From Pseudomonas sp. BN411 (GTDB lineage Bacteria > Pseudomonadota > Gammaproteobacteria > Pseudomonadales > Pseudomonadaceae): DNA of 64,000 nucleotides. Shown in pieces: positions 27,807-38,016 of the stretch (positions are counted from its first letter, which is position 1; every line of letters starts with the position of its first letter). The notes under the pieces are model-generated. The model did not search any database. It worked only from the letters and a program-made list of their open reading frames with translations, and was not told where the DNA came from. The stretch is taken from NCBI RefSeq assembly GCF_029871235.1, contig NZ_SSOM01000065.1, forward strand, positions 124,001-188,000. The letters are read 5' to 3'. The position numbers and the translations under genes are program-made.

Positions 27807-28082
27807 TTAGGCAGCAGCTTGACCGAGCGCCTTGATGTGGGCGTTCAGGCGGCTCTTGTGACGAGCGGCTTTGTTCTTGTGGATGATGCCTTTGTCAGCC
27901 ATGCGGTCGATCACCGGAACAGCAGCGGTGAAAGCGGCCTGAGCCTTCGGCAGGTCCTTGGCGTCGATAGCCTTGACCACGTTCTTGATGTAGGTACGGA
28001 CCATGGAGCGCAGGCTGGCGTTATGGCTACGACGCTTCTCAGCCTGTTTGGCGCGTTTTTTGGCAGAAGGTGTGTTGGCCAC
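27807..28082 (-). CDS. rpsT: 30S ribosomal protein S20 (GTG start)
   Basis: A 91-residue basic protein, beginning at GTG 28082 (read as Met; next residues [17 protein letters not shown]). The frame extends two codons upstream to a TTG, but GAGGAG is placed correctly for the GTG, and relatives start here. The rest is the normal S20 helix bundle. A GTG start fits the known translational autoregulation of rpsT in enterobacteria, where a weak UUG start is used. Confidence 0.95.
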   Translation of the reverse strand: MANTPSAKKRAKQAEKRRSHNASLRSMVRTYIKNVVKAIDAKDLPKAQAAFTAAVPVIDRMADKGIIHKNKAARHKSRLNAHIKALGQAAA

Positions 28083-28129
28083 CGTCAAGCTCCTCGAAAC
28101 TGGGGGATTGAATCAAATTAAGGCCGCGA

Positions 28130-28158
28130 ATCATGCCCACGCGCTTTGGCCTTGTCAA
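28130..28158 (-). promoter_or_regulatory. Promoter of rpsT
   Basis: On the reverse strand TTGACA (28153-28158) and CATGAT (28130-28135) lie exactly 17 bp apart. The -35 is a perfect consensus. Confidence 0.6.
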
Positions 28159-28298
28159 GGGCGATCAGGTGAGTGGGGCGACGAGCGTAAGCTTTTCTTC
28201 CGGATGATTTTATCCTGCCCGGACTCTACACTCGGCAGCCTTGACCGTCCCCGGCAGCGCTGCCCGGCGGAAGGCGCACTTTCTCTCCGGACCCCTGA

Positions 28299-29834
28299 AT
28301 GAATCTGCTCAAGTCGCTGGCGGCTGTCAGCTCCATCACCATGCTTTCCCGCGTCCTGGGCTTTGTACGCGACACCATCGTCGCGCGTTTCTTCGGCGCC
28401 GGCATGGCGACCGACGCCTTCTTCGTCGCATTCAAGCTGCCGAACCTGTTGCGCCGGGTCTTCGCCGAGGGTGCGTTCTCCCAGGCCTTCGTGCCCATCC
28501 TTGCCGAGTACAAGACCCAGCAGGGCGAGGAGGCGACCCGCACGTTCATCGCCTATATCTCTGGCTTGCTGACCCTGGTCCTGGCGCTGGTGACCCTGGT
28601 GGGGATCCTGGCGGCGCCCTGGGTGATCTGGGTGACCGCGCCGGGCTTCGCCGATACTCCTGAGAAGTTCGCCCTGACCACCGATCTGCTGCGGGTGACC
28701 TTCCCCTATATCTTCCTGATTTCGCTGTCCTCCCTGGCCGGCGCCATTCTCAATACCTGGAACCGCTTTTCAGTGCCGGCCTTCGTGCCGACCTTGCTGA
28801 ACGTCAGCATGATTGTCTTCGCGCTGTTCCTGATTCCCTATTTCGACCCACCCATCATGGCCCTCGGCTGGGCCGTGCTGGTCGGTGGCCTGGCGCAGCT
28901 GCTCTACCAGCTTCCGGCGCTGAAACGCATCGGGATGCTGGTACTGCCACGGCTGAACCTGCGTGACACCGGTGTCTGGCGTGTGCTCAAGCAGATGGGG
29001 CCGGCGATCTTCGGGGTGTCCGTGGGGCAGATCTCGTTGATCATCAACACCATCTTCGCCTCGTTCCTGGCGGCCGGCTCCGTGTCCTGGATGTACTACG
29101 CCGACCGCCTGATGGAGTTACCGTCCGGCGTGCTGGGCGTGGCCCTGGGCACCATCCTGCTGCCCTCCCTGGCCAAGACCTATGCCAGTGATGATCGCCA
29201 GGCCTACTCGCAGTTGCTCGATTGGGGCCTGCGCCTGTGTTTCCTGCTGGTGCTGCCTTGCACCCTCGCTCTGGCCCTGTTGGCCGAGCCGCTGACGGTG
29301 GCGCTGTTCCAGTACGGCAAGTTCACCGCTAACGACGCCCTGATGACCCAGCGTGCGCTGATCGCCTACGCCGTGGGGCTGCTCGGGATCATTCTGGTGA
29401 AGGTTCTGGCGCCCGGTTTCTATGCGCGGCAGAACATCCGCACGCCGGTGAAGATCGCCGTTTTCACTCTGGTGGCGACCCAGTTGATGAACCTCGCCTT
29501 CGTCTTTCCCCTGAAACATGCCGGTCTTGCGCTGGCTATCAGCCTGGCGGCGTGCATGAACGCCGGGCTGCTCTACTGGCAGCTGCGCAAGCAGCGTCTG
29601 TTCCAGCCGCAGCCCGGCTGGGGCCGCTTCCTCGCCAAGCTGGTGCTGGCCGTGCTGGTGATGTGCGCGGTGCTATTGGGCGTGATGCACCTGCTGCCGG
29701 CCTGGGAGCTGGGCGGCATGTTCGAGCGTCTGCTGCGCCTAGGCGTGCTCGTCGGGGCGGGTGTGATTGCCTATTTCGGCATGCTGGCCCTGCTGGGCTT
29801 CAGGCTTCGCGACTTCGCCCGGCGGGCCGTGTGA
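28299..29834 (+). CDS. murJ: Lipid II flippase MurJ (MviN)
   Basis: A 511-residue polytopic inner-membrane protein of the MOP superfamily, with about 14 hydrophobic segments. The family signature starts at [25 protein letters not shown] and continues with [22 protein letters not shown]. It moves undecaprenyl-linked peptidoglycan precursor across the membrane. Conserved Arg residues (about 18, 24 and 52) and an acidic Asp in MATDAF (about residue 39) are present. It stands 216 bases from divergent rpsT and is followed by ribF. Confidence 0.97.
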   Translation: MNLLKSLAAVSSITMLSRVLGFVRDTIVARFFGAGMATDAFFVAFKLPNLLRRVFAEGAFSQAFVPILAEYKTQQGEEATRTFIAYISGLLTLVLALVTLVGILAAPWVIWVTAPGFADTPEKFALTTDLLRVTFPYIFLISLSSLAGAILNTWNRFSVPAFVPTLLNVSMIVFALFLIPYFDPPIMALGWAVLVGGLAQLLYQLPALKRIGMLVLPRLNLRDTGVWRVLKQMGPAIFGVSVGQISLIINTIFASFLAAGSVSWMYYADRLMELPSGVLGVALGTILLPSLAKTYASDDRQAYSQLLDWGLRLCFLLVLPCTLALALLAEPLTVALFQYGKFTANDALMTQRALIAYAVGLLGIILVKVLAPGFYARQNIRTPVKIAVFTLVATQLMNLAFVFPLKHAGLALAISLAACMNAGLLYWQLRKQRLFQPQPGWGRFLAKLVLAVLVMCAVLLGVMHLLPAWELGGMFERLLRLGVLVGAGVIAYFGMLALLGFRLRDFARRAV

Positions 29835-29889
29835 TTCGCTGAGCCACGACACGTCACCACTTGTCGCGCTGGCGGGCCTATAGCGCCTG

Positions 29890-29916
29890 TTGTCCAGCGC
29901 CGGCTGTGCGTATAAT
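29890..29916 (+). promoter_or_regulatory. Promoter of the ribF-ileS-lspA-fkpB-ispH operon
   Basis: A perfect -10 TATAAT (29911-29916) is preceded 15 bp away by TTGTCC (29890-29895). It lies 28 bases before ribF. Confidence 0.6.
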
Positions 29917-29944
29917 CGACCACTTTGTGAACAAGACTTGTGCT

Positions 29945-30883
29945 ATGCAGCTGGTTCAAGGCCTCCACAACCTGCGGCCCCAACATAGGGGCTGTGTCGC
30001 CACTATCGGCAATTTCGACGGCGTGCACCGCGGCCATCAGGCCATTCTCAAGCGGTTGCGCGAGCGTGCGGCTGAGCTGGGTTTGCCCACCTGCGTGGTG
30101 ATTTTCGAACCGCAACCGCGCGAATTCTTCGGCCCGGATACCGCACCGGTGCGCCTGACCCGCCTGCGCGACAAGCTCGAGTTGCTGGCGCGCGAAGGCG
30201 TGGACCGGGTGCTGTGCCTTGCGTTCAACCGCCGCCTGCGTGAGCTCAGCGCCGCCGAGTTCGTCCATGCGGTCCTTGTCGAGGGGCTGGGTGCCAGGCA
30301 TCTGGAGATCGGTGACGATTTCCGCTTCGGTTGCGACCGCGCCGGTGATTTCGAATTCCTGCAGCAGGCTGGCGCGGCGGAGGGCTTCAGCGTCGAAGCC
30401 GCGGCCACCGTGGAGCTGGATGGCCTGCGGGTCAGCAGCACCCGCGTCCGTCAGGCACTTGCCGAGGGTGATTTCGCCCTGGCCGAACGCTTGCTTGGGC
30501 GCCCGTTCACCATTACCGGCCGGGTGCTGCATGGGCAGAAGCTCGGTCGTCAATTGGGCACTCCGACCGCCAACGTGCAACTCAAGCGTCGCCGGGTGCC
30601 GCTCAATGGTGTGTTCCTGGTCAGTGTGGAGCTGGATGGCCGGCAGTTGCCCGGTGTAGCCAACATCGGCGTGCGCCCGAGCGTGAAGGGTGACGGGCGC
30701 GCCCACCTGGAGGTCCACCTGCTGGACTACGCCGGCGATCTCTATGACCGGCGGATCAGCGTGACCTTCCATCACAAGCTGCGTGATGAGCAGCGTTTTG
30801 CCTCCCTGGAGGCGTTGAAGTCGGCGATCGATGCGGATGTCGCTGCCGCCCGTGCCTATTGGCAGGGTACTCAATCAAATTGA
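29945..30883 (+). CDS. ribF: Bifunctional riboflavin kinase/FAD synthetase
   Basis: A 312-residue cytoplasmic enzyme that converts riboflavin to FMN and FMN to FAD. ATG 29945 (MQLVQGLHNLRPQHRG) is the family start; the frame further up has no ribosome site. The adenylyltransferase half holds TIGNFDGVHRGHQ (nucleotide-binding HxGH-like site) and VSSTRVRQAL. The kinase half starts at about residue 183 with GRPFTITGRVLHGQKLGRQLG and TPTANV, the FMN-synthesis site. It heads an operon with ileS 15 bases on. Confidence 0.97.
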   Translation: MQLVQGLHNLRPQHRGCVATIGNFDGVHRGHQAILKRLRERAAELGLPTCVVIFEPQPREFFGPDTAPVRLTRLRDKLELLAREGVDRVLCLAFNRRLRELSAAEFVHAVLVEGLGARHLEIGDDFRFGCDRAGDFEFLQQAGAAEGFSVEAAATVELDGLRVSSTRVRQALAEGDFALAERLLGRPFTITGRVLHGQKLGRQLGTPTANVQLKRRRVPLNGVFLVSVELDGRQLPGVANIGVRPSVKGDGRAHLEVHLLDYAGDLYDRRISVTFHHKLRDEQRFASLEALKSAIDADVAAARAYWQGTQSN

Positions 30884-30898
30884 AGAGCCTGGACTGAA

Positions 30899-33733
30899 AT
30901 GACCGATTACAAAGCGACCCTGAACCTGCCCGAGACGGCATTCCCGATGAAGGCCGGTCTGCCCCAGCGCGAGCCGGAACTGCTGCAGAGCTGGAACAGC
31001 ATCGACCTGTACGGCAAGCTGCGGCAGATCGGCGAAGGTCGCCCGAAGTTCGTCCTGCACGATGGCCCGCCCTATGCCAACGGCAGCATCCACATCGGTC
31101 ACGCGGTCAACAAGATCCTCAAGGACATCATCGTCCGCTCCAAGACCCTGTCGGGCTATGACGCCCCCTATGTGCCGGGCTGGGACTGCCACGGCCTGCC
31201 GATCGAGCACAAGGTCGAGACCACCCATGGCAAGAACCTGCCCGCGGACAAGACCCGCGAGCTATGCCGTGCCTATGCCGCCGAGCAGATCGAAGGCCAG
31301 AAGGCCGACTTCATCCGCCTGGGCGTGCTGGGTGACTGGGACAACCCCTACAAGACCATGGCCTTCGCCAACGAGGCCGGCGAGATTCGTGCCCTGGCCG
31401 AAATGGTCAAGCAGGGCTTCGTGTTCAAGGGCTTGAAACCGGTTAACTGGTGCTTCGATTGCGGCTCGGCCCTGGCTGAAGCCGAAGTCGAGTACGCCGA
31501 CAAGAAGTCCGACGCCATCGACGTGGCCTTCCTGGTCGAAGACGCCGACAAACTGGCTGCCGCCTTCGGCCTGCCGAGCCTGGCCAAGCCCGCTGCCATC
31601 GTCATCTGGACCACCACTCCCTGGACTATCCCGGCCAACCAGGCACTGAACGTCCACCCTGAATTCAACTACGCGCTGGTGGATACCGGTGCGCGCCTGC
31701 TGGTTCTGGCCGAAGAGCTGGTGGAATCCTGCCTTTCGCGCTACGGCCTGGAAGGCCAGGTCATCGCCACCGCCAAAGGCGAGGCGCTGGACCTGATTCG
31801 CTTCCGCCACCCCTTCTACGAGCGCCTGTCGCCCGTCTACCTGGCCGAGTACGTCGAGCTGGGCGCCGGTACCGGCATCGTCCACTCCGCGCCGGCCTAC
31901 GGCGAGGACGACTTCCGTACCTGCAAACAGCACGGCATGAGCAATGACGACATCCTGAGCCCCGTTCAGAGCAACGGCGTGTATGTACAGGATCTGCCGT
32001 TCTTCGGCGGCCAGTTCATCTGGAAGGCCAACCCGGCCATCGTCGCCAAGCTGGAAGAGGTAGGCGCGCTGCTCAAGCACGAGGCGATCAACCACAGCTA
32101 CATGCACTGCTGGCGCCACAAGACTCCGCTGATCTACCGCGCCACTGCACAGTGGTTCGTCGGCATGGACAAGCAGCCGGAGCAGGGCTCCACGCTGCGC
32201 GAGCGCGCCCTGTCCGCCATCGACAAGACCGAGTTCGTTCCCGCCTGGGGCCAGGCGCGCCTGCACGGTATGATCGCCGGTCGCCCGGACTGGTGCATCT
32301 CCCGCCAGCGCAACTGGGGCGTACCGATCCCGTTCTTCCTGCACAAGGCCACCGGTGAACTGCACCCGCGCACCGTCGAGCTGATGGAGCAGGTGGCCCA
32401 GCGTGTCGAGCAGGAAGGCATCGAGGCCTGGTTCAAGCTGGACGCCGCCGAGCTGCTCGGCGACGAAGCCGGCCAGTACGACAAGATCAGCGACACCCTG
32501 GACGTGTGGTTCGACTCCGGTACCACTCACTGGCACGTGCTGCGCGGCTCCCATGCCGAGCTGGGCCATGCCAGCGGTCCGGCGGCCGACCTGTACCTGG
32601 AGGGCTCCGACCAGCACCGTGGCTGGTTCCACTCATCCTTGCTGACCGGCTGCGCCATCGACGGCCACGCGCCGTATCGCCAGCTGCTGACCCACGGCTT
32701 CACCGTGGACGAGAGCGGTCGCAAGATGTCCAAGTCCCTGGGCAACGTGATCGCTCCGCAGCAAGTTACCGACAGCCTGGGTGCCGACATCCTGCGCCTG
32801 TGGGTATCGGCTACCGACTACTCCGGCGAAATGGCCGTTTCCCAGCAGATTCTCCAGCGCAGCGCCGATGCCTACCGCCGCATCCGCAACACCGCGCGCT
32901 TCCTGCTGGCCAACCTGAATGGCTTCGACCCGGTCAAGGACCTGCTGCCCGCCGCGGACATGCTAGCCCTGGATCGCTGGGCTGTGGACCGCGCCCTGCT
33001 GCTGCAGCGCGAACTGGAAGACGCCTACGGCGAGTACCGTTTCTGGAACGTCTACTCCAAGGTGCACAACTTCTGCGTACAGGAGCTGGGCGGCTTCTAC
33101 CTCGACATCATCAAGGACCGCCAGTACACCACCGCCGCTGACAGCGTGGCGCGTCGTTCCTGCCAGACCGCACTGTTCCACATCGCCGAGGCGCTGGTGC
33201 GCTGGGTCGCGCCGATCCTGGCATTCACCGCCGACGAGATCTGGCAGTACCTGCCGGGCGAGCGCAATGAGTCCGTCATGCTCAACACCTGGTACCAAGG
33301 CCTGTCCGAGCTGCCGGAGGGCACCGAGCTGGACCGCGAGTTCTGGGAGCAGGTCATGGCGGTCAAGGCTTCGGTCAACAAGGAGCTGGAAAACCTGCGC
33401 AGCAACAAGGCCATCGGCGGCAACCTGCAGGCCGAAGTGACCCTGTTCGCCGAAGACGCCCTGGCTGCGGCCCTGGCCAAGCTGGGCGATGAGCTGTGCT
33501 TCGTGCTGATCACCTCGGCCGCCGACGTACAGCCGCTGGCCAGCGCTCCGGCCGATGCCGTGGAGACCGAAGTCGCCGGCCTCAAACTGAAGATTCACAA
33601 GTCCGCCCACACCAAGTGCGGCCGTTGCTGGCACCACCGCGCCGACGTTGGCCAATTCGTGAAGCGCCCGGACCTGTGTGGTCGTTGCGTGGAAAACATC
33701 GATGGTGCCGGTGAGGTTCGACACTATGCCTAA
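30899..33733 (+). CDS. ileS: Isoleucyl-tRNA synthetase
   Basis: A 944-residue class I synthetase. The HIGH-type motif is in [15 protein letters not shown] (about residues 58-72) and the KMSKS loop in [10 protein letters not shown]. The CP1 editing domain lies between ([27 protein letters not shown]). Two pairs of cysteines near the C-terminus (CGRCWHH and CGRC) form the zinc site, typical of the bacterial IleRS type. It is coupled to lspA: the lspA ATG lies inside the last codons of ileS. Confidence 0.98.
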   Translation: MTDYKATLNLPETAFPMKAGLPQREPELLQSWNSIDLYGKLRQIGEGRPKFVLHDGPPYANGSIHIGHAVNKILKDIIVRSKTLSGYDAPYVPGWDCHGLPIEHKVETTHGKNLPADKTRELCRAYAAEQIEGQKADFIRLGVLGDWDNPYKTMAFANEAGEIRALAEMVKQGFVFKGLKPVNWCFDCGSALAEAEVEYADKKSDAIDVAFLVEDADKLAAAFGLPSLAKPAAIVIWTTTPWTIPANQALNVHPEFNYALVDTGARLLVLAEELVESCLSRYGLEGQVIATAKGEALDLIRFRHPFYERLSPVYLAEYVELGAGTGIVHSAPAYGEDDFRTCKQHGMSNDDILSPVQSNGVYVQDLPFFGGQFIWKANPAIVAKLEEVGALLKHEAINHSYMHCWRHKTPLIYRATAQWFVGMDKQPEQGSTLRERALSAIDKTEFVPAWGQARLHGMIAGRPDWCISRQRNWGVPIPFFLHKATGELHPRTVELMEQVAQRVEQEGIEAWFKLDAAELLGDEAGQYDKISDTLDVWFDSGTTHWHVLRGSHAELGHASGPAADLYLEGSDQHRGWFHSSLLTGCAIDGHAPYRQLLTHGFTVDESGRKMSKSLGNVIAPQQVTDSLGADILRLWVSATDYSGEMAVSQQILQRSADAYRRIRNTARFLLANLNGFDPVKDLLPAADMLALDRWAVDRALLLQRELEDAYGEYRFWNVYSKVHNFCVQELGGFYLDIIKDRQYTTAADSVARRSCQTALFHIAEALVRWVAPILAFTADEIWQYLPGERNESVMLNTWYQGLSELPEGTELDREFWEQVMAVKASVNKELENLRSNKAIGGNLQAEVTLFAEDALAAALAKLGDELCFVLITSAADVQPLASAPADAVETEVAGLKLKIHKSAHTKCGRCWHHRADVGQFVKRPDLCGRCVENIDGAGEVRHYA

Positions 33734-34229
33734 GGCATATGGCCGTCTCGGCTGGCTCTGGCTGACTGGCCTCGTGTTCGTGCTGGACCAGGCGACCAAG
33801 TGGTTCTTCGAGAGCGAACTCAACCTCTACCAGCAGATCGTGGTCATCCCTGACTATTTCAGCTGGACCCTGGCCTACAACACCGGCGCGGCCTTCAGCT
33901 TTCTGGCCGACAGTTCGGGCTGGCAGCGTTGGCTGTTCGCCCTGATTGCCCTGGTGGTCAGCGGCGTACTGGTGGTGTGGCTGAAGCGCCTGAAGCCCGA
34001 GGAAACCTGGCTGGCCATTGCGCTGGCCCTGGTCCTGGGTGGTGCCCTCGGCAACCTTTACGACCGCGTGGTGCTTGGCCACGTGGTCGATTTCATCCTG
34101 GTGCATTGGCAGAACCGCTGGTACTTCCCGGCGTTCAACCTGGCCGATAGCGCCATCACCGTCGGCGCCGTGATGCTGGCGCTGGATATGTTCAAAGCGA
34201 AGAAGTCCGGAGAACCTGCCCATGACTGA
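33726..34229 (+). CDS. lspA: Lipoprotein signal peptidase (SPase II)
   Basis: A 167-residue inner-membrane aspartyl peptidase that removes signal peptides from lipid-modified prolipoproteins. ATG 33726 overlaps the ileS end by eight bases. The catalytic Asp pair is Asp122 (GHVVDFI) and Asp141 (FNLADSAI), with the family motif NTGAAFSFL. Four membrane segments are visible. The operon order ileS-lspA-fkpB-ispH is conserved in gammaproteobacteria; the overlap suggests translational coupling. Confidence 0.97.
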   Translation: MPKAYGRLGWLWLTGLVFVLDQATKWFFESELNLYQQIVVIPDYFSWTLAYNTGAAFSFLADSSGWQRWLFALIALVVSGVLVVWLKRLKPEETWLAIALALVLGGALGNLYDRVVLGHVVDFILVHWQNRWYFPAFNLADSAITVGAVMLALDMFKAKKSGEPAHD

Positions 34230-34659
34230 ACATCGCATAGGGCCGGACATGGAAGTCACCCTGCATTTCGCCATCAAGCTGGATAACGGCGACGTGGTGG
34301 ACAGCACCTTCGAGAAGAACCCGGCCACTTTCAAAGTGGGCGACGGCAACCTGCTCCCAGGCTTCGAAAGCGTGCTGTTTGGCCTCAAGAGTGGTGACAA
34401 GCGGGTCCTGGCCGTCGAACCTGAGCAGGCCTTCGGCCAGCCCAATCCGCAGAACGTGCAGGTGATGCCCCGCGGCAACTTCCAGGACATGGAACTCTCC
34501 GAAGGCCTGCTGATCATCTTCAATGATGCGGCCAACGCCGAACTGCCTGGCGTGGTGAAGATGGTCGACGACACCCATGTGACCGTCGACTTCAACCACC
34601 CGCTGGCGGGCAAACCGCTCTCCTTCGAGGTGGAAATCCTGTCGGTCAAGCCGGCCTGA
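34222..34659 (+). CDS. fkpB: FKBP-type peptidyl-prolyl isomerase FkpB (SlpA-like)
   Basis: A 145-residue protein made of an FKBP domain interrupted by the IF insertion typical of the SlpA/SlyD class (about residues 70-125). Visible motifs are [17 protein letters not shown] and [11 protein letters not shown], followed by [17 protein letters not shown]. It lacks the His-rich metal-binding tail of SlyD. It overlaps lspA by eight bases and precedes ispH. It is a cytoplasmic folding helper. Confidence 0.95.
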   Translation: MTEHRIGPDMEVTLHFAIKLDNGDVVDSTFEKNPATFKVGDGNLLPGFESVLFGLKSGDKRVLAVEPEQAFGQPNPQNVQVMPRGNFQDMELSEGLLIIFNDAANAELPGVVKMVDDTHVTVDFNHPLAGKPLSFEVEILSVKPA

Positions 34660-34688
34660 TCTTCACGCGTTCGGACGAGGTAACCACC

Positions 34689-35636
34689 ATGCAAATCAAA
34701 CTCGCCAACCCTCGCGGCTTCTGCGCCGGCGTCGATCGCGCCATCGAGATCGTCAACCGTGCCCTCGAGGTGTTCGGTCCGCCGATCTACGTGCGCCACG
34801 AGGTGGTGCACAACAAGTTCGTGGTCGAGGACCTTCGTGCTCGCGGCGCCGTGTTCGTCGAAGAGCTCGACCAGGTACCGGACGACGTGATCGTCATCTT
34901 CAGCGCCCACGGCGTTTCCCAGGCTGTGCGCCAGGAAGCCGCCCGCCGCGGTCTGAAAGTATTCGATGCGACCTGCCCGCTGGTGACCAAGGTGCATATG
35001 GAAGTCGCGCGCTACAGCCGCGATGGCCGCGAATGCATCCTCATCGGCCACGCCGGCCACCCGGAAGTGGAAGGCACCATGGGTCAGTATGACGTCAGCA
35101 ACGGCGGCGCCATCTACCTGGTGGAGGACGAGATGGACGTCGAGCGACTGCAGGTGCGCAATGCAGATGCGCTGTCCTTCGTCACGCAGACCACTCTGTC
35201 CATGGACGACACCAGCCGCGTCATCGATGCGCTGCGCGCCAAGTTCCCCAACATCGGCGGTCCGCGCAAGGACGACATCTGCTACGCCACCCAGAATCGC
35301 CAGGATGCGGTGAAGCAGCTTGCCCACGAAAGTGATGTGGTGCTGGTAGTCGGCAGCCCGAACAGCTCCAACTCCAATCGCCTGCGCGAGCTGGCCGAGC
35401 GCATGGACACCCCGGCCTACCTGATCGACGGTGCCGAAGACCTCAAGCGCGAATGGTTCGAGAACGTGAAACGCGTCGGCATCACCGCCGGCGCTTCCGC
35501 TCCCGAAGTGCTGGTGCAAGGTGTGATCAATCAGCTCCGGGAGTGGGGCGCCGAAGTCGCCGTCGAGCTGGATGGTCGACCGGAGAACGTGACCTTCTCC
35601 ATGCCGAAGGAGTTGCGGGTGGTCAACGTCGGCTGA
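34689..35636 (+). CDS. ispH: 4-hydroxy-3-methylbut-2-enyl diphosphate reductase
   Basis: A 315-residue iron-sulfur enzyme, last step of the MEP isoprenoid pathway, giving IPP and DMAPP. The three cluster cysteines are visible: Cys12 ([12 protein letters not shown]), Cys96 ([11 protein letters not shown]) and Cys198 ([11 protein letters not shown]). His41 (RHEVVHN) and the [11 protein letters not shown] segment with the active-site Glu are also intact. It is the last gene of the ribF operon and converges with fimT 14 bases downstream, with no clear terminator between. Confidence 0.97.
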   Translation: MQIKLANPRGFCAGVDRAIEIVNRALEVFGPPIYVRHEVVHNKFVVEDLRARGAVFVEELDQVPDDVIVIFSAHGVSQAVRQEAARRGLKVFDATCPLVTKVHMEVARYSRDGRECILIGHAGHPEVEGTMGQYDVSNGGAIYLVEDEMDVERLQVRNADALSFVTQTTLSMDDTSRVIDALRAKFPNIGGPRKDDICYATQNRQDAVKQLAHESDVVLVVGSPNSSNSNRLRELAERMDTPAYLIDGAEDLKREWFENVKRVGITAGASAPEVLVQGVINQLREWGAEVAVELDGRPENVTFSMPKELRVVNVG

Positions 35637-35650
35637 CTCGGTTTCTTAGT

Positions 35651-36166
35651 TCAGCAAGGGCCGGGTGTTTCCAGGGTGCGGCGCACCCGGCCTGTAGCAT
35701 TGATTACCAACCTGCGGACGGGGGCCTTGCCGTCGATGTGACAGAGCACCAGGGTTCCCGCCTGGAAAGCTCCGCTGGCCATCGATGTCCGCCCTGTTGG
35801 CGTATAGCGCACATAGCGCCGCACGGGGGCATTGCCCTTGATGACCACACCCTTTGGCTGGGCATCAAATTTTCTCAATACGGGTTCGTCGTCGTCCCAC
35901 CGACTATTTCCATTCTGATCGGCGTACACCAGCCAGCCGGTTGACCAGTCCCCGTCTTGGTTGTCGACCAGAACTGCCACCCTTCGCGTGACCGAAGCTT
36001 GCCGTGCGAGGGTAAAACTGGTTAGTAGTGCATGGCTGGCGACGGTCATCTGTTGTGCCTGAATGAACTGGGTGAACGCAGGGACTGCAAATCCGATGCA
36101 CATGGCTATGATTGCCAGCGTTATCAATGCCTCGATCAGCGTGAACCCGCGTGTGATCCCAATCAT
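35651..36166 (-). CDS. fimT: FimT-type minor pseudopilin with GRxR DNA-binding motif
   Basis: A 171-residue type IV minor pilin of the GspH/FimT class. ATG 36166 gives a short leader MIGITRG, cut before FTLIEALITLAII, with Glu at position +5, and AGGGAAAGGA upstream. The longer frame adds 42 residues without a pilin leader. The C-terminal part ends NATGRVRRTLETPGPC: Gly159-Arg-Val-Arg162 is the GRxR motif that is associated with DNA binding by FimT of Legionella and natural transformation. Neither FimU in this window has it. The gene is divergent from pilE of cassette A and opposite to ispH. Confidence 0.9.
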   Translation of the reverse strand: MIGITRGFTLIEALITLAIIAMCIGFAVPAFTQFIQAQQMTVASHALLTSFTLARQASVTRRVAVLVDNQDGDWSTGWLVYADQNGNSRWDDDEPVLRKFDAQPKGVVIKGNAPVRRYVRYTPTGRTSMASGAFQAGTLVLCHIDGKAPVRRLVINATGRVRRTLETPGPC

Positions 36167-36349
36167 GGTGTCCTTTCCCTGCTTGAAAATTGGTATTGGC
36201 CTGTCGTCCCTGGCCTTTGCCCGCTCGTCGCCGATAAAAGGACCAGAATCAGGTCTGGCCTTTAAGCTTCTGGAATTGAAGGGTTTTCTCAAGGTCGCCA
36301 GGCCGATGCTGGGGTAGGGAAAACTCCGGAAATTGGCAGCAGATCACTT

Positions 36350-36371
36350 TGCGTCATACGGGAATGACGCA
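36350..36371. promoter_or_regulatory. Inverted repeat in the divergent fimT/pilE control region
   Basis: TGCGTCAT and ATGACGCA are perfect 8-bp inverted half-sites with a 6-base spacer, in the middle of the 418-base gap between the two divergent genes. The spacing suits a dimeric regulator that could act on both. Nothing else in the gap looks coding. A CCGGTCGTC at 36557-36565 (8 of 9 bases of an AlgR-type site) lies close to the pilE start. Confidence 0.45.
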
Positions 36372-36584
36372 TGCTGTGTGTACGAATGTGCAGGGAAGAC
36401 ATGTGTAACGCCCGTGTTGCTCGCGCTGGTAGGCGTGTGGCGTGAAACTGAGGCGTAATTGGGTGAAGTTGCGACGGAAGTCGGAGAGTGGACAATGGCA
36501 GCAACTGAAGGGATTCCAACTGATTCTGGGATTAGGACGTCGAATCAGGCACTTCTCCGGTCGTCAAACCAAGCAGGTGGCTCA

Positions 36585-36977
36585 GTGGGCAGAACGAAGC
36601 AGCGTGGTTTCACCCTCCTAGAACTCATGATCGTGGTCGTGGTAGTAGCTATATTGGCGTCGATTGCGTATCCGTCTTTCAGACAATATGTGGTTCGGGC
36701 AAACCGGTCAGAGGTTCAACAGTTCATGTTGGATATTGCCAGCCGCCAGCAACAATATCTCTCGGATGTCCGAAATTACGGCAGTACATTGACTCAGCTG
36801 GGGCTGGCCGTGCCGGCCAGTGTCGCGAAGAACTACACCATCGACCCAGGGGTGGATAACACGACTACCCCACCGTCCTATCTGATAACCGCAACGCCCA
36901 AGTCGGGATCGGCCCAAGTCGGAGATGGCAATCAGACTCTTTCCAGTACTGGAGCCAAGACAGGGAACTGGCGATGA
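36585..36977 (+). CDS. pilE: PilE-type minor pilin, cassette A
   Basis: A 130-residue minor pilin from GTG 36585 (leader MGRTKQRG, cut before FTLLELMIVVVVVAILASIAYPSF). The open frame goes back to 36459, but a long leader would be unusual, and AGGTGG lies before the GTG. The chain after the hydrophobic helix has the PilE-like RSEVQQFMLDIASRQQQYL. No cysteine pair is visible, unlike many pilins. Bases in this part are notably lower in GC than in neighbouring genes (28 of 60 in the line at 36721). It overlaps fimU by 4 bp (ATGA). Confidence 0.8.
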   Translation: MGRTKQRGFTLLELMIVVVVVAILASIAYPSFRQYVVRANRSEVQQFMLDIASRQQQYLSDVRNYGSTLTQLGLAVPASVAKNYTIDPGVDNTTTPPSYLITATPKSGSAQVGDGNQTLSSTGAKTGNWR

Positions 36978-37444
36978 GTAAAGTTTCGAACCGAGGCTTT
37001 ACATTGATTGAGTTGATAACAGCGCTGGCGCTTGTCGCCATTCTGGCGGTGTTGGCCATACCCAGTTTCAGAGGCTTCATCGCCAATCAACAAGTCAAGA
37101 CCGCATCCTATGACTTGCTAGTAGCCCTCAATTACGCTCGTGGTGAGGCGATCAAACGCAATGAAACAGTGACGGTGCAAGCTGTCGGTGGGGCCTGGTC
37201 CGGAGGCTGGCAGGTAAAGGCGACCATTGACGGCACGGCTGTCGTTCTAAAAGAGTGGGATGCGCAGAACACCATCAGCTTCAGCGACACGCCGGTCAGT
37301 TTCGCCTTCCTGGCCAATGGCCGCATAAGTGGCGGTGTGGGCGCTTCGCTTTCTGTCTGCAAGCGCAAGGCGACGCAACGCATCGTAATTGTCGACATGA
37401 GTGGTCATGCCAGCCTTAAACGCTCGGGAGCATGCAGTGAGTAA
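36974..37444 (+). CDS. fimU: FimU/FimT-type minor pilin, cassette A
   Basis: A 156-residue minor pilin of the GspH/FimT class. Leader MSKVSNRG is cut before FTLIELITALALVAIL, with Glu at +5. The soluble part has FLANGRISGGVGASLSVC and the C-terminal GHASLKRSGAC, where the GRxR motif of FimT would be; it is absent. One Cys pair (CKRK and GAC) may form a disulfide. It follows pilE with a 4-bp overlap and is overlapped by pilV, so the cassette is translationally coupled. It would sit in the initiation/tip complex of a type IV pilus. Confidence 0.88.
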   Translation: MSKVSNRGFTLIELITALALVAILAVLAIPSFRGFIANQQVKTASYDLLVALNYARGEAIKRNETVTVQAVGGAWSGGWQVKATIDGTAVVLKEWDAQNTISFSDTPVSFAFLANGRISGGVGASLSVCKRKATQRIVIVDMSGHASLKRSGACSE

Positions 37445-37970
37445 GCCAATGCTGTACAGGGTGGAGGCTGGGGTTGGCCTGCTGGAGGTTATGATTGCCC
37501 TTCTTGTCCTCTCTGTAGGCTTATTGGGGATGGCTGCCATGCTAGTGCGGGCGCACCAGGCGGAAATGGAGTCGTATCAACGCGCACAAGCGCTGGTCCT
37601 GCTGGACGATATTGCGGCGAGGATCACAGCCAACCGTCCAGGTCGAAATTGCTATCCGCAACTCAGTTCACTCGGGTCTGGCAGCACTTTTTCCGGATCT
37701 GGTTGCAATGCACAGGCGAGTGCCGATCTGTCCGCGTGGGACTCGTTGCTGAAAGGCGCAGCGGAGACCCTTGATGGGGCCTCGGTTGGCGCGATGGTTG
37801 GTGCGCGTGGCTGCATCACGGGCGCCAATGAAAGCTATGTGGTAACCGTGGCCTGGCAGGGGCTGTCCGAAACGGCGGCCCCGGCCAATACATGCGGGCA
37901 AAACCAGTATGGCAATGATGCACAGCGCCGGGTGGTTTCGCGGACTATCCGTTTTGCCAAGCTTAATTGA
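37437..37970 (+). CDS. pilV: PilV-type minor pilin, cassette A (GTG start)
   Basis: A 177-residue minor pilin. GTG 37437 is favoured: GGGAG lies upstream, and the leader (MSKPMLYRVEAG) ends at a normal prepilin site before VGLLEVMIALLVLSVGLLGMAAML, with Glu at +5. ATG 37449 is an alternative that leaves an eight-residue leader. The soluble region has four Cys (NCYPQL, GCNAQ, RGCITG, NTCGQ). It overlaps fimU by eight bases. In P. aeruginosa PilV joins PilW, PilX, FimU and PilE in the pseudopilus tip complex. Confidence 0.87.
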   Translation: MSKPMLYRVEAGVGLLEVMIALLVLSVGLLGMAAMLVRAHQAEMESYQRAQALVLLDDIAARITANRPGRNCYPQLSSLGSGSTFSGSGCNAQASADLSAWDSLLKGAAETLDGASVGAMVGARGCITGANESYVVTVAWQGLSETAAPANTCGQNQYGNDAQRRVVSRTIRFAKLN

Positions 37971-38016
37971 CCGTGTTGCCTGAATGATTGGCGCAAGAGA
38001 ACGGGAGATAACCTGG

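Noticed and set aside
36333-36353. A possible sigma-54 site (TTGGCA...TTTGC) upstream of pilE, cassette A
   Set aside because: The GG and GC elements are 14 bases apart; sigma-54 needs 10.
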